Origin: Gillisia mitskevichiae
Lineage (GTDB): Bacteria > Bacteroidota > Bacteroidia > Flavobacteriales > Flavobacteriaceae
DNA length: 64,000 nt
NCBI RefSeq assembly: GCF_003634585.1
Contig: NZ_RBLG01000001.1
Coordinates: forward strand, 1,178,001-1,242,000
Reading direction: 5' to 3'
Both the position numbers and the translations under genes were made by a program. Shown here piece by piece: positions 51,293-59,729 of this stretch; the stretch's first letter is position 1; each line of letters begins with the position of its first letter. A model generated the notes under the pieces. It worked only from the letters and a program-made list of their open reading frames with translations. It made no database searches and was not told the origin of the DNA.

Positions 51293-52396
51293 ATGAAAAA
51301 ATGCTTGCTTGTCCTACTTTTAATTTTTTCTACCACTTCTTACGCTCAAGAGGAGATTAAAAAGTATTATTCCTTAGATGCGAATTACTTCTATGGCTCT
51401 ATCATTGAACATAACCCAGATATTGCTCACTTAATAACTGGTCATCCAACCGGTGTAATTTTAAGTTTCAACAGGAAAACCTATGGATTAGAGGCTTGGG
51501 AGCGCAGATATAATTTTCCGGATTTTGGATATTCTTTTTCATATCAGGATATGAAAAATCAATATTTGGGAGAGAATTATGGCTTATATGCTCATTTTAA
51601 TTTTTACTTCCTCAAGAGAAATTTGATGTTTAGAATTGGGCAGGGGATGGCATATGCTACAAATCCTTATAATGCAGAATCTAATTATATTAATAATGCC
51701 TACGGGTCCAGATTGTTGAGTTCTACTTATCTCATGGGTAACTTCCATAGGCAAAATATTTATAAAGGATTTGGAGTACAGGCAGGAATTTCAGTAATTC
51801 ATTATTCTAATGCCGATTTTAAATCTCCAAATAACAGTACCAACACCTTTACTTTTAATGTTGGATTAAACTATCATTTGGATTATGAAAATATGCCCGA
51901 TTATGTGGAGAAGGATCCCAAAGAGAAAAAATATACAGAACCAGTTCATTATAATTTCGTGCTTAGAAGTGGAGTAAATACAACCGGAGTAATTGGTTCT
52001 AAACAGTATCCTTTTTTAACACTGACTGGATTTGCAGATAAGGTGATCAATAAAAAGAGCACCTTGCAAGCAGGAGCAGAGGTGTTCTTTTCTAAGGCTT
52101 TAGAGGAATTTATTTATTTCCAGTCGGTTGCTTTTCCGCAGGGTATAACCGAAGGAGACGAGGATGCAAAAAGAGTTGGGGTTTTTATAGGTCATCAATT
52201 AACTTTCAATAAAATGTCCTTGGTTACACAAGTGGGGTATTATGCTTATTATCCATATAATAATTATGTGGAGCGGGTTTATAACAGGCTTGGTTTAAGA
52301 AGAGAAATAAGTGATCATTGGTGGGCATCGGCAACGGTAAGATCTCATGCCGCAAATGCCGAAGCAGTAGAATTTTCAATAGGATATAGATTGTAG
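51293..52396 (+). CDS. Outer membrane acyloxyacyl hydrolase / PagL-like lipid A deacylase
   Basis: A 367-residue exported protein (start ATG 51293; signal peptide to about residue 19, ending SYAQ). Many alternating aromatic and polar residues suggest an outer membrane beta-barrel. In the first half it has ISVIHYSNADFKSPNNSTN (about 166-184), which matches the PagL catalytic motif with His-x-Ser-Asn. PagL-type enzymes remove an acyl chain from lipid A, altering innate immune recognition and membrane properties. The C-terminal half (about 205-367) reads as further barrel strands, making it longer than PagL itself (~170), as in the Bacteroidetes acyloxyacyl hydrolase family. It ends 2 nt before the GIN lipoprotein gene. 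Confidence 0.8.
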   Translation: MKKCLLVLLLIFSTTSYAQEEIKKYYSLDANYFYGSIIEHNPDIAHLITGHPTGVILSFNRKTYGLEAWERRYNFPDFGYSFSYQDMKNQYLGENYGLYAHFNFYFLKRNLMFRIGQGMAYATNPYNAESNYINNAYGSRLLSSTYLMGNFHRQNIYKGFGVQAGISVIHYSNADFKSPNNSTNTFTFNVGLNYHLDYENMPDYVEKDPKEKKYTEPVHYNFVLRSGVNTTGVIGSKQYPFLTLTGFADKVINKKSTLQAGAEVFFSKALEEFIYFQSVAFPQGITEGDEDAKRVGVFIGHQLTFNKMSLVTQVGYYAYYPYNNYVERVYNRLGLRREISDHWWASATVRSHAANAEAVEFSIGYRL

Positions 52397-52398
52397 AT

Positions 52399-53151
52399 AT
52401 GAAAAAGTTAGTTTTTTTAATACTCTCTACTTTTTTATTAAGTAGTTGTGATGCTGAAGATGCTCCAGGATGTTTCAAAAAAGCGGGAGACATTGTTCAG
52501 GATGAGGTTTCTGTGGATACCTTCAACGAGATAATTGTTTACGAACAAGTGAAGCTCTATATTCAGCAGGGCCCAGTTCGAAAAGTGGTGATAGAAACCG
52601 GAGAAAATTTAAGAAAAGATGTTTCTGTTGAGGTTATAGATAATAGATTAAGCATAAGAAATGGGAATTCTTGCAATTTGGTGAGAGACTACGAGCTTAC
52701 CAAAGTATATGTAACCATACCAGATCTTACCTGGCTACAAAACAGCAGCGGAAGCGCTATAGAAACTATTGGAACTCTTAAACTGGATGAGCTTTGGTTG
52801 CGCTCAGTAAATCAAGAGAATGATCTTTCAATTCATACAGATGGAGATTTTATATTAGAATTGGATGTGGAAAATTTAAGGATCACTAACGATAATGTTT
52901 CCAATTACTTTCTTAGCGGGAAAGCAGAGAATTTTGATGTGTTCTTTGCGGCGGGGGATAGTAGATTGGATGCTTCTAATTTAATTGTTCAGAAGTATGA
53001 GATCTTTCATAGGGGTACTAATAAAATGATCGTATTTCCAGTAGAATCTATTAAAGGGGAATTGCGTAGCAGTGGAAATGTGAAAGCTAAAAATAGACCT
53101 CCTGTGGTAGATGTAGAGGAATACTATACAGGCCGACTTATTTTTGAATAG
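52399..53151 (+). CDS. Lipoprotein with GIN/DUF2807-type head domain
   Basis: A 250-residue lipoprotein (signal 1-15, lipobox LLSSC then DAEDAPG). The mature part fits the DUF2807 putative auto-transporter adhesin head (GIN) family: VSVDTFNEIIVYEQVKLYIQQGP, VIDNRLSIRNGNSC, then repeated short strands such as LKLDELWLRSVN, LELDVENLRITND and LDASNLIVQKYEIFHRG, as in a right-handed beta-helix, ending VEEYYTGRL. Family function unknown. It is 2 nt after the PagL-like gene, so co-transcribed. It overlaps gldA convergently by 14 nt. One cysteine in APGCF and one in NSCNL may form a disulfide. Confidence 0.78.
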   Translation: MKKLVFLILSTFLLSSCDAEDAPGCFKKAGDIVQDEVSVDTFNEIIVYEQVKLYIQQGPVRKVVIETGENLRKDVSVEVIDNRLSIRNGNSCNLVRDYELTKVYVTIPDLTWLQNSSGSAIETIGTLKLDELWLRSVNQENDLSIHTDGDFILELDVENLRITNDNVSNYFLSGKAENFDVFFAAGDSRLDASNLIVQKYEIFHRGTNKMIVFPVESIKGELRSSGNVKAKNRPPVVDVEEYYTGRLIFE

Positions 53152-54037
53152 TTAATTCTGAAAATAAAGTTTCTAAATTTTTAGATTTTCTGTTTAACTG
53201 AAGGGTTTTTAGTCCGTTATTATGAGCAAAATCGAAAACTGCCGGACGCATGTCTTTATCAGTTTCGAATTTAAGTTCGTAATGAAATCCGCCAATATTC
53301 TTTGCAGACACCAAATTTGGCAGTGCTTTTAAAGCAACTTCCTCTATTCTGTAATCGAATTCTACTTGAATAATTTGTTCTTTTTCTTCCCGTAGGTCCT
53401 TCATTTTCTTATCGGCCACTATTACTCCTTTGTCTATAATGATCACCCGATCGCAAATTGCTTCTACTTCTTGCATAATATGAGTAGAAAGAAAAACTGT
53501 TTTTTCCTTACCTACTTCTAAGATCAAATTTCTAATATCTGTAAGCTGATTTGGGTCTAGTCCTGTAGTAGGTTCATCCAAAATAAGCACTTCTGGATCA
53601 TGTAAAAGTGCTGCTGCAAGTCCAACTCGTTGGCGATATCCTTTAGAAAGCTGCTCTATTTTTTTGTTCGCTTCAGGCAAAAGTCCAGTCATTTTAATTA
53701 CTTCTTCAATCCTGGATTTACTGGATTTGTATATAGAAGCATTAAAAGCTAAATATTCCCTCACATACATTTCTGTATATAAAGGATTATGTTCTGGTAA
53801 GTAACCAATAGCTCGCTGCACTGCTTTTAGATCTTCAGAAAGCAAAATATTATTCACGCTCGCCACACCTTCTGAAGGAGAAAGAAAGCCGGTTAAAATT
53901 TTCATTAGTGTAGATTTTCCTGCTCCATTAGGGCCTAAAAATCCTACAATTTCACCTCTTTCGATGCTAAATGAAACCTTATCTAAGGCTTTTTGTTCTC
54001 CGTAATATTTAGATATTTCTTTAACAGAAATGGACAT
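53138..54037 (-). CDS. gldA: Gliding motility ABC transporter ATP-binding protein GldA
   Basis: A 299-residue ATPase. Walker A is GFLGPNGAGKSTLMKIL (about 33-49), Q-loop AIGYLPEHNPLY, signature LSKGYRQRVGLAAALLHDPEVLILDEPTTGLDP with Walker B, and switch histidine FLSTHIMQEVEAICDRVIII. The C-terminal ~80 residues (EEKEQIIQVEFDYRI to ETLFSELTIQK) follow the GldA tail. In Flavobacterium johnsoniae GldA works with membrane partners GldF and GldG and is needed for gliding. No gldFG is visible in this window, so partners must be elsewhere; a general ABC role is the alternative. It stands alone, divergent from the Phe/Tyr operon leader. Confidence 0.88.
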   Translation of the reverse strand: MSISVKEISKYYGEQKALDKVSFSIERGEIVGFLGPNGAGKSTLMKILTGFLSPSEGVASVNNILLSEDLKAVQRAIGYLPEHNPLYTEMYVREYLAFNASIYKSSKSRIEEVIKMTGLLPEANKKIEQLSKGYRQRVGLAAALLHDPEVLILDEPTTGLDPNQLTDIRNLILEVGKEKTVFLSTHIMQEVEAICDRVIIIDKGVIVADKKMKDLREEKEQIIQVEFDYRIEEVALKALPNLVSAKNIGGFHYELKFETDKDMRPAVFDFAHNNGLKTLQLNRKSKNLETLFSELTIQK

Positions 54038-54170
54038 AGCTAAGCTTTTTTCAAAAGTATGGATAAATTTATTTTAAAAGGGTTTTCACTAAAACGTTAT
54101 CGTGAAAAAATATAAAAAAGTATAGGTGATATTAAATTAAATACTACATTAGCGATAGTTAAAAAGAACA

Positions 54171-54248
54171 ATGAAGAATATAATTACTTGGACTGCATTC
54201 TATTATTTTTATTTCTATTACGGAGATAAGATCGGGAGCGTCATGTAA
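54171..54248 (+). CDS. Phe/Tyr-rich leader peptide of the aromatic operon (25 residues)
   Basis: A 25-codon ORF starting MKNIITWTAFYYFYFYYG. Eight consecutive codons encode Phe or Tyr (three Phe, five Tyr, 54198-54221), and one Trp is just before. It lies 73 nt before pheA and ends 23 nt before a strong terminator. ATCGGGA (54231-54237), in the ORF just after the aromatic run, can pair (one G-U) with TCCTGAT (54275-54281) of the terminator 5' arm, giving an antiterminator. This parallels the E. coli pheL leader in logic, with Tyr added as fits an operon making both amino acids. The mixed Phe/Tyr run would respond to lack of either. Confidence 0.88.
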   Translation: MKNIITWTAFYYFYFYYGDKIGSVM

Positions 54249-54271
54249 TTAAAATTATAAATTATATAAAG

Positions 54272-54309
54272 AGGTCCTGATTTATTAAAAATCAGGACCT
54301 TTTTTTTTT
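54272..54309 (+). terminator. Attenuator terminator of the Phe/Tyr operon
   Basis: AGGTCCTGATTT pairs with AAATCAGGACCT around a 5-nt loop, followed by T9. It sits 13 nt before the pheA ATG with only the leader ORF upstream. Confidence 0.93.
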
Positions 54310-54321
54310 GAAAATTTTTAA

Positions 54322-55146
54322 ATGGAAAAAATAATAGGAATTCAAGGAGTTCAAGGTTCTTTTCATCATTTGGTGGCTCAAGAATACTTTGGAACAAATG
54401 TGAAGGTACAGGAATGTATGTCTTTTCATGAGTTAGTGAATTCCCTTGTTGCTGGGGAATCTCAGGAAATTGTGATGGCCATAGAGAATTCTATTGTTGG
54501 TTCCATTTTGCCCAACTATGCACTTATAGATGAGCATAATCTTAGCGTAGTAGGTGAACATTATATTCCTATAAATATGAATTTAATGGCAGTGCCGGGA
54601 CAAGATATCTCTAATATTAAAAAGGTGTTTTCGCATCCTATGGCCTTACTTCAGTGTAAAGAATTTTTTAAAAAATATCCTCATATAAAATTGATTGAGG
54701 ATACAGATACAGCCGAAGTAGCCCGAAGAATTTCAGAAAAACGATCTATGGGAATTGGAGCCGTAGCTAGTACAATGGCAGCCGAATTATTTGGATTAGA
54801 GATTCTTGCTGAAGGCATTCATACTAAAAAAAGTAATGCTACAAGATTCTTAATTGTAAGCAATATTAAAAAAGAGCCTAATGGAATACAGATGGATAAG
54901 GCTTCCTTGAAATTTGAATTAGAAAGCCGAAGAGGAAGTCTAGTATCTGTCTTAAATATTATACGGGATTATAATTTGGATATGACTAAAATACAGTCTA
55001 TGCCCATAATTGAAACTCCTTGGAAATATTCATTTTTCGTAGATGTTATCTTCGAGGATCACTTAGAATTCCAAAAAGCGATGGAAATCGTAGAAGTGAT
55101 GACAGAGCATTTAAAAATATTAGGCACCTACAAAAATAAATTATAA
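54322..55146 (+). CDS. pheA: Prephenate dehydratase
   Basis: A 274-residue enzyme converting prephenate to phenylpyruvate. The catalytic part has IGIQGVQGSFHHLVAQEYF (about 5-23), AIENSIVGSILPNYALI, the two-part motif KVFSHPMALLQCKEFF and the TRF loop SNATRFLIVS. The C-terminal ACT domain (about 190-274) shows SLKFELESRRGSLVSVLNIIRDYNLDMTKIQSMPI, likely for Phe feedback. It is a stand-alone dehydratase without chorismate mutase; that activity is fused to the DAHP synthase three genes later. First structural gene after the Phe/Tyr attenuator. Its stop overlaps the next start (TAATG). Confidence 0.95.
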   Translation: MEKIIGIQGVQGSFHHLVAQEYFGTNVKVQECMSFHELVNSLVAGESQEIVMAIENSIVGSILPNYALIDEHNLSVVGEHYIPINMNLMAVPGQDISNIKKVFSHPMALLQCKEFFKKYPHIKLIEDTDTAEVARRISEKRSMGIGAVASTMAAELFGLEILAEGIHTKKSNATRFLIVSNIKKEPNGIQMDKASLKFELESRRGSLVSVLNIIRDYNLDMTKIQSMPIIETPWKYSFFVDVIFEDHLEFQKAMEIVEVMTEHLKILGTYKNKL

Positions 55147-56288
55147 TGATCCAAGCAGAACGATTAAATGAAGTAAAGGAATACTATTTTTCTTCAAAAT
55201 TGCGGGAAGTAAGGGCTTTGGAGGCCTCTGGGAAACCCATTATTAATTTGGGGATTGGAAGCCCTGATCTTCCTCCACCTGTAGAAGTTATAGAAGGTTT
55301 AAATGATGCCTTGGCAAAAACGGCAGCACATCAATACCAGCCTTACAAAGGAACCTCAGATTTTAGAAGTGCAATAAAAGAATTTTATAGTACACATTAC
55401 TCTGTGAGCCTTGATGCAGAAAAAGAAATTCTTCCTCTTATGGGGAGTAAAGAAGGGATCTTACATATTTCTATGGCTTTTCTAAATGAAGGAGATCAGG
55501 TTTTAATTCCAAATCCGGGATATCCTACCTATTCTTCTGTTACCAAATTAGTTGGAGCAGAACCTGTTTTTTATGATCTGAATGAAAAAGGCAATTGGTT
55601 ACCAGATCTGGAGAGTTTAGAGAAGTTGGATCTTAGTAAAGTGAAAGTGATGTGGGTAAACTATCCGCATATGCCAACAGGAGCTTCAGCAACTAAAAAG
55701 GTGTTTCAAGATCTTGTGGCATTTGCTAAGAAACATCATATCCTCATCGTTAACGATAATCCTTACAGCTTCATTCTTAACGATCATCCTATTAGTATTT
55801 TGGAAGCAGAAGGAGCTAAGGAGGTAGCATTGGAATTGAATTCGCTTAGTAAAAGTTTTAACATGGCGGGATGGCGAATAGGAATGGTATGTGGAAATGA
55901 AGATAATTTAAATTCCGTTTTAAAGGTGAAGTCCAATATGGATAGTGGAATGTTCTTCCCTTTACAAGCTGGAGCAGCAATAGCATTGCGTTTACCCAAA
56001 GAATGGTTTAACGAATTGAATGTTATTTATAGAACACGAAAAGAATTGGTATTGGAGCTAGCTTCAAAATTGAACTGTATTCCAGAAAAGGACCAAACCG
56101 GGATGTTTGTTTGGGCAAAGGTGCCATTAGACACTACCTCGGAATTATTTGTAGATCATTTATTACATACCTATGATCTGTTTGCAACTCCTGGTTTCAT
56201 TTTTGGCGATCAGGGAGAAGGTTATATACGATTCTCACTTTGTACTACAGAGGAGAAAATTAAGGAAGCAATTAATAGAATTAAATAA
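55146..56288 (+). CDS. Aromatic-operon aminotransferase (class I/II PLP)
   Basis: A 380-residue class I aminotransferase likely doing the final transamination to Phe and Tyr. Seen: LGIGSPDLPPPVEVIEGL, YQPYKGTSDFRSAIKEFY, VLIPNPGYPTYSSVTKL, the cofactor residues in VNYPHMPTGA and VNDNPYSFIL, the lysine in ELNSLSKSFNMAGWRIGMVCGN (about 232), and YIRFSLC with the substrate arginine near the C-terminus. The start codon overlaps the pheA stop by one base and its own stop overlaps the tyrA start (TAATG), implying translational coupling along the operon. Substrate assignment is by context; the enzyme class is clear. Confidence 0.92.
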   Translation: MIQAERLNEVKEYYFSSKLREVRALEASGKPIINLGIGSPDLPPPVEVIEGLNDALAKTAAHQYQPYKGTSDFRSAIKEFYSTHYSVSLDAEKEILPLMGSKEGILHISMAFLNEGDQVLIPNPGYPTYSSVTKLVGAEPVFYDLNEKGNWLPDLESLEKLDLSKVKVMWVNYPHMPTGASATKKVFQDLVAFAKKHHILIVNDNPYSFILNDHPISILEAEGAKEVALELNSLSKSFNMAGWRIGMVCGNEDNLNSVLKVKSNMDSGMFFPLQAGAAIALRLPKEWFNELNVIYRTRKELVLELASKLNCIPEKDQTGMFVWAKVPLDTTSELFVDHLLHTYDLFATPGFIFGDQGEGYIRFSLCTTEEKIKEAINRIK

Positions 56289-57136
56289 TGAGAGTACATA
56301 TAATAGGTGTAGGCCTCATAGGCGGATCTTTCGCGGTGGATATTAGAAATGTATTTTCTGAAGTGCAGTTGGTTGGTGTAGATAATAATCCAGATCATCT
56401 TCAACAAGCACTATCCTTGGGAATCATTGATGAGATTGAGGAAATAAACGATGTTAGATCCTCAGATCTGGTAATTGTGGCTGTGCCGGTAGATGTAAGT
56501 ATTCCGCTTATAAAACAAGTTTTGGATTTAGTAGAAGACCAAACCTTGGTAATCGATACCGGTTCTACTAAAGGAAAGCTGTGCGAGGCTTTAAGCACAC
56601 ATCCAAATCGGCGTAATTTTTTGGCAGCTCATCCAATCTCTGGAACAGAGTTTTCCGGACCTCAAGCAGCAGTAAAGGATCTCTATAGGAATAAGACGAA
56701 TATTATTTGTGAGGTAGAAAAAACCGCATTTAAGCTTCAGGAAAGAGCATTAGAGCTTTTCCAAAAATTAGGAATGAGAATATGTTATATGGACCCAAAA
56801 TCTCATGACAGGCATATCGCATATGTTTCACATTTATCGCATATAAGTTCTTTTATGCTTGGTAAAACAGTATTGGAAAAGGAAAAAGACGAACGCAATA
56901 TTTTTGATCTTGCCGGTAGTGGTTTTGCTTCTACTGTTAGACTCGCCAAAAGTTCTCCTGCCATGTGGTCTCCAATTTTTGAGCAAAACAAAGAAAATGT
57001 TGTGGAGATCTTAAAGGAATATATTCAGAATCTCAACATGTTTAAAGACTTACTGGAGAATAACGATTTTGAAGGAGTCTTTAACGAAATGGAAAAAACA
57101 AATCATATCAAATCTATATTAAACGGAATTATTTAA
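56288..57136 (+). CDS. tyrA: Prephenate dehydrogenase
   Basis: A 282-residue NAD-dependent enzyme producing 4-hydroxyphenylpyruvate for tyrosine. It has the Rossmann motif VHIIGVGLIGGSFAVDIRNVF (about 3-23), VIVAVPVDVSIPLIKQVLDLV, VIDTGSTKGKLCEAL and FLAAHPISGTEFSGPQAA with the catalytic histidine. DRHIAYVSHLSHISSFMLGKTVL and LAGSGFASTVRLAKSSPAMW follow, where prephenate-binding residues lie. No chorismate mutase or ACT domain is attached. The ATG overlaps the aminotransferase stop, and the DAHP synthase gene follows 27 nt later. Confidence 0.95.
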   Translation: MRVHIIGVGLIGGSFAVDIRNVFSEVQLVGVDNNPDHLQQALSLGIIDEIEEINDVRSSDLVIVAVPVDVSIPLIKQVLDLVEDQTLVIDTGSTKGKLCEALSTHPNRRNFLAAHPISGTEFSGPQAAVKDLYRNKTNIICEVEKTAFKLQERALELFQKLGMRICYMDPKSHDRHIAYVSHLSHISSFMLGKTVLEKEKDERNIFDLAGSGFASTVRLAKSSPAMWSPIFEQNKENVVEILKEYIQNLNMFKDLLENNDFEGVFNEMEKTNHIKSILNGII

Positions 57137-57163
57137 AAAGAATTAATTAAACAATAGGTAACA

Positions 57164-58246
57164 ATGGAAAATAAAAAAGAACTAAGAACATGGTTAGATA
57201 AATTTAACCTTGATCATCCACTTGTAATAGCAGGACCTTGTAGTGCTGAAACTGAAGATCAACTTGTGGGAATTGCAAAACAATTAAAGGATAGCGATGT
57301 TAGCGTATTACGAGCCGGTTTATGGAAACCAAGAACCCGCCCGGGAAATTTTGAAGGCGTAGGCGCATTAGGTTTAAAATGGATGCAAACCGCAAAAGAA
57401 GAAACAGGATTGCTAACAACTACAGAGGTAGCGAATGCAAATCATGTGGAATTAGCCTTAAAACACGATGTGGATATTTTATGGATTGGAGCCAGAACTA
57501 CTGTTTCTCCTTTTATCGTTCAGGAAATTGCAGAAGCCTTAAGAGGAACAGATAAAACTGTTTTGATAAAGAATCCTGTGAATCCAGATCTTTCATTATG
57601 GTTGGGAGCTGTGGAGCGATTTTATACTGCGGATGTTAAAAATTTAGGAGTGATACACCGTGGATTTTCTGCTTATGAAAAAACCAAATACAGAAATAAT
57701 CCAGAATGGCAAATTCCAATAGATCTCCAAAACAGATTTCCGGACCTACCACTTATTTTAGACCCTTCTCATATTGCAGGAAGACGTGATATTATTTTTG
57801 ACCTTTGCCAAACAGCTTTAGATCTTAACTATGACGGTTTGATGGTAGAAACTCATCATGATCCAGATAATGCTTGGAGTGATGCAGCGCAACAAATTAC
57901 ACCAGCTACCTTAATCCAAGTGATGAAAGATCTTAAGATTAGAAAAGAGATCTCTGAAAGTGAAGAATTTGTGAGCAGCTTGAAGAATTTACGTGCAAAA
58001 ATTGATATTGCAGATCATCAATTATTAGAGATCCTTTCAAAAAGAATGAAAATAGCAGATGAAATAGGTGTAATTAAAAAAACACAAAACGTTGCTATTC
58101 TTCAAACATCTAGATGGAATGAGATCTTAGGTAAAATGATCTTGGAAGGAGAGCAGCAAGGTTTAAGTGAAGAATTTGTTTTAAAAATGTTTAAGGCTAT
58201 TCATCAAGAATCTATAAATCATCAGAAAAAAGTAATTAGCGAATAA
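57164..58246 (+). CDS. Bifunctional DAHP synthase / chorismate mutase
   Basis: A 360-residue fusion that both starts the shikimate pathway and channels chorismate to prephenate. The N-terminal DAHP synthase of the KDPG-like type (about 1-265) shows PLVIAGPCSAETEDQL, VLRAGLWKPRTRPGNFEGVG, IGARTTVSPFIVQEIAEAL, VIHRGFSAYEKTKYRN, LILDPSHIAGRRD and GLMVETHHDPDNAWSDAAQQ. The C-terminal AroQ chorismate mutase (about 270-358) reads LRAKIDIADHQLLEILSKRMKIADEIGVIKK and RWNEILGKMILEGEQQGL. Such fusions may allow Phe/Tyr-linked feedback through prephenate. It is the last gene of the attenuated operon; rsgA starts 26 nt later and could be read through. Confidence 0.95.
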   Translation: MENKKELRTWLDKFNLDHPLVIAGPCSAETEDQLVGIAKQLKDSDVSVLRAGLWKPRTRPGNFEGVGALGLKWMQTAKEETGLLTTTEVANANHVELALKHDVDILWIGARTTVSPFIVQEIAEALRGTDKTVLIKNPVNPDLSLWLGAVERFYTADVKNLGVIHRGFSAYEKTKYRNNPEWQIPIDLQNRFPDLPLILDPSHIAGRRDIIFDLCQTALDLNYDGLMVETHHDPDNAWSDAAQQITPATLIQVMKDLKIRKEISESEEFVSSLKNLRAKIDIADHQLLEILSKRMKIADEIGVIKKTQNVAILQTSRWNEILGKMILEGEQQGLSEEFVLKMFKAIHQESINHQKKVISE

Positions 58247-58271
58247 GCGTGGGATTTTGCACCTTTGTAGC

Positions 58272-59228
58272 ATGACAGGAATTGTATATAAATCTACTGG
58301 GAGTTGGTATCATGTAAAGGCTGAAAGCGGTGTTTTTTACCGCTGCAGGATAAAGGGGAAATTCCGTATGCAAGGAATTAAAAGCACCAATCCTGTAGCG
58401 GTAGGCGATAACGTACAGTTTGAACTGGAGGAAACTGGAGACGACACTTTTGGAGTAATAAATACGATAGAAGAACGGGATAATTATATAATCCGGAAAT
58501 CTGTAAATCTTTCTAAGCAAACTCATATAATTGCTGCCAATATAGATGTAGCATTCTTATTGATCACCTTAAATAATCCTCCCACCTTTACCACATTTAT
58601 TGATAGATTTCTGGTAACCGCAGAAGCATATCATATAAAAACAGTTTTACTGTTTAATAAGATAGATGTTTATAATGAAGAGGAGCTGGATGAAATTAAA
58701 TACCTGGCAGCGTTATATAGAGAAGTTGGATATGAATGTATAGGGATTTCAGCAAAGACAGGTAAGAATTTAGATAAGGTGAAAGAGATGATGATAGGTA
58801 AGACCAGTATGTTCTCTGGGCATAGTGGTACTGGAAAATCTACTCTTATTAATGCATTAGAACCAAGCTTAGATCTAAAAACTTCCATTATTAGCGCTCA
58901 GCATAAGCAGGGTCAACATACTACCACCTTTGCAGAGATGTATGATCTTAGTTTCGATGCCAGAATTATAGACACCCCCGGGATAAAGGGTTTTGGAATT
59001 GTGGAGATAGAAAAAGAGGAATTAGGAAACTATTTCCCAGAATTTTTTGCGGTGAAACAAGAATGTAAATTCAATAACTGTTTGCATAAAGATGAACCCC
59101 ATTGTGCAGTTAAAGATGGGTTGGAAGACGGGAAAATCGCTTGGTCCAGATATAAGAGTTATTTGCAGATATTAGAAGGGGAAGACGAGCAACAATATAG
59201 AACGGATGATTTCCCGGAAGAGCAATGA
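58272..59228 (+). CDS. rsgA: Ribosome small subunit GTPase RsgA
   Basis: A 318-residue GTPase that checks late maturation of the 30S subunit. Start taken at ATG 58272 (an in-frame TTG lies 15 nt upstream). The OB-fold N-terminus (GIVYKSTGSWYHVKAESGVFYRCRIKGKFR) is followed by a circularly permuted G domain: G4 LFNKIDVYNEEEL, G5 ISAKTGKNL, G1 MFSGHSGTGKSTLINAL and G3 IIDTPGIKGFGIVEI. A C-terminal zinc motif (CKFNNCLHKDEPHCAV) ends it. The dtd start codon overlaps its stop (ATGA). All key motifs intact. Confidence 0.97.
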   Translation: MTGIVYKSTGSWYHVKAESGVFYRCRIKGKFRMQGIKSTNPVAVGDNVQFELEETGDDTFGVINTIEERDNYIIRKSVNLSKQTHIIAANIDVAFLLITLNNPPTFTTFIDRFLVTAEAYHIKTVLLFNKIDVYNEEELDEIKYLAALYREVGYECIGISAKTGKNLDKVKEMMIGKTSMFSGHSGTGKSTLINALEPSLDLKTSIISAQHKQGQHTTTFAEMYDLSFDARIIDTPGIKGFGIVEIEKEELGNYFPEFFAVKQECKFNNCLHKDEPHCAVKDGLEDGKIAWSRYKSYLQILEGEDEQQYRTDDFPEEQ

Positions 59229-59677
59229 GAATAGTTTTACAAAGAGTTATAGAAGCATCGGTCACCATAAATGAAAACGTTAATGGACAAATAGGCAGCG
59301 GACTTTTAATTCTTGTGGGAATTGAAGATACAGATACCAAAGAGGATATTACCTGGCTGTGCAATAAGATCTTGAAAATGCGCATTTTTAATGATGAAGC
59401 TGGGGTGATGAATTGTTCTTTACAAGATATTGATGGTGATGTATTGGTGATTAGTCAGTTCACATTGCATGCTAGTACAAAAAAGGGGAATAGGCCAAGT
59501 TATATTAAGGCTGCTAAGCCCGATATTGCTATTCCACTTTATGAGGCTTTTCTGTTAGAACTTGAAAACCAACTTGATAAAAAGGTAGAGAGAGGTATTT
59601 TTGGAGCAGATATGAAGGTTTCTCTTATAAATGATGGTCCGGTTACTATTATCATAGATTCAAAAAGCAGAGAATAA
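59225..59677 (+). CDS. dtd: D-aminoacyl-tRNA deacylase
   Basis: A 150-residue enzyme that removes D-amino acids (and glycine) mischarged on tRNA. It starts MRIVLQRVIEASVTINE, has GLLILVGIEDTDTKEDITWLCNKILKMRIF, the SQxT motif LVISQFTLHASTKKGNRPSY (about 78-97) and the C-terminal NDGPVTIIIDSK with the cross-subunit Gly-Pro pair. Both catalytic motifs are complete. It overlaps rsgA by 4 nt (ATGA), so the two are coupled. A 52-nt AT-rich gap separates it from the DUF3857 genes. Confidence 0.97.
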   Translation: MRIVLQRVIEASVTINENVNGQIGSGLLILVGIEDTDTKEDITWLCNKILKMRIFNDEAGVMNCSLQDIDGDVLVISQFTLHASTKKGNRPSYIKAAKPDIAIPLYEAFLLELENQLDKKVERGIFGADMKVSLINDGPVTIIIDSKSRE

Positions 59678-59729
59678 TCTTTGGTGTTTTCAATTTAAAG
59701 ATTAGTTTTAACAAAATTTATTGTTAAAA

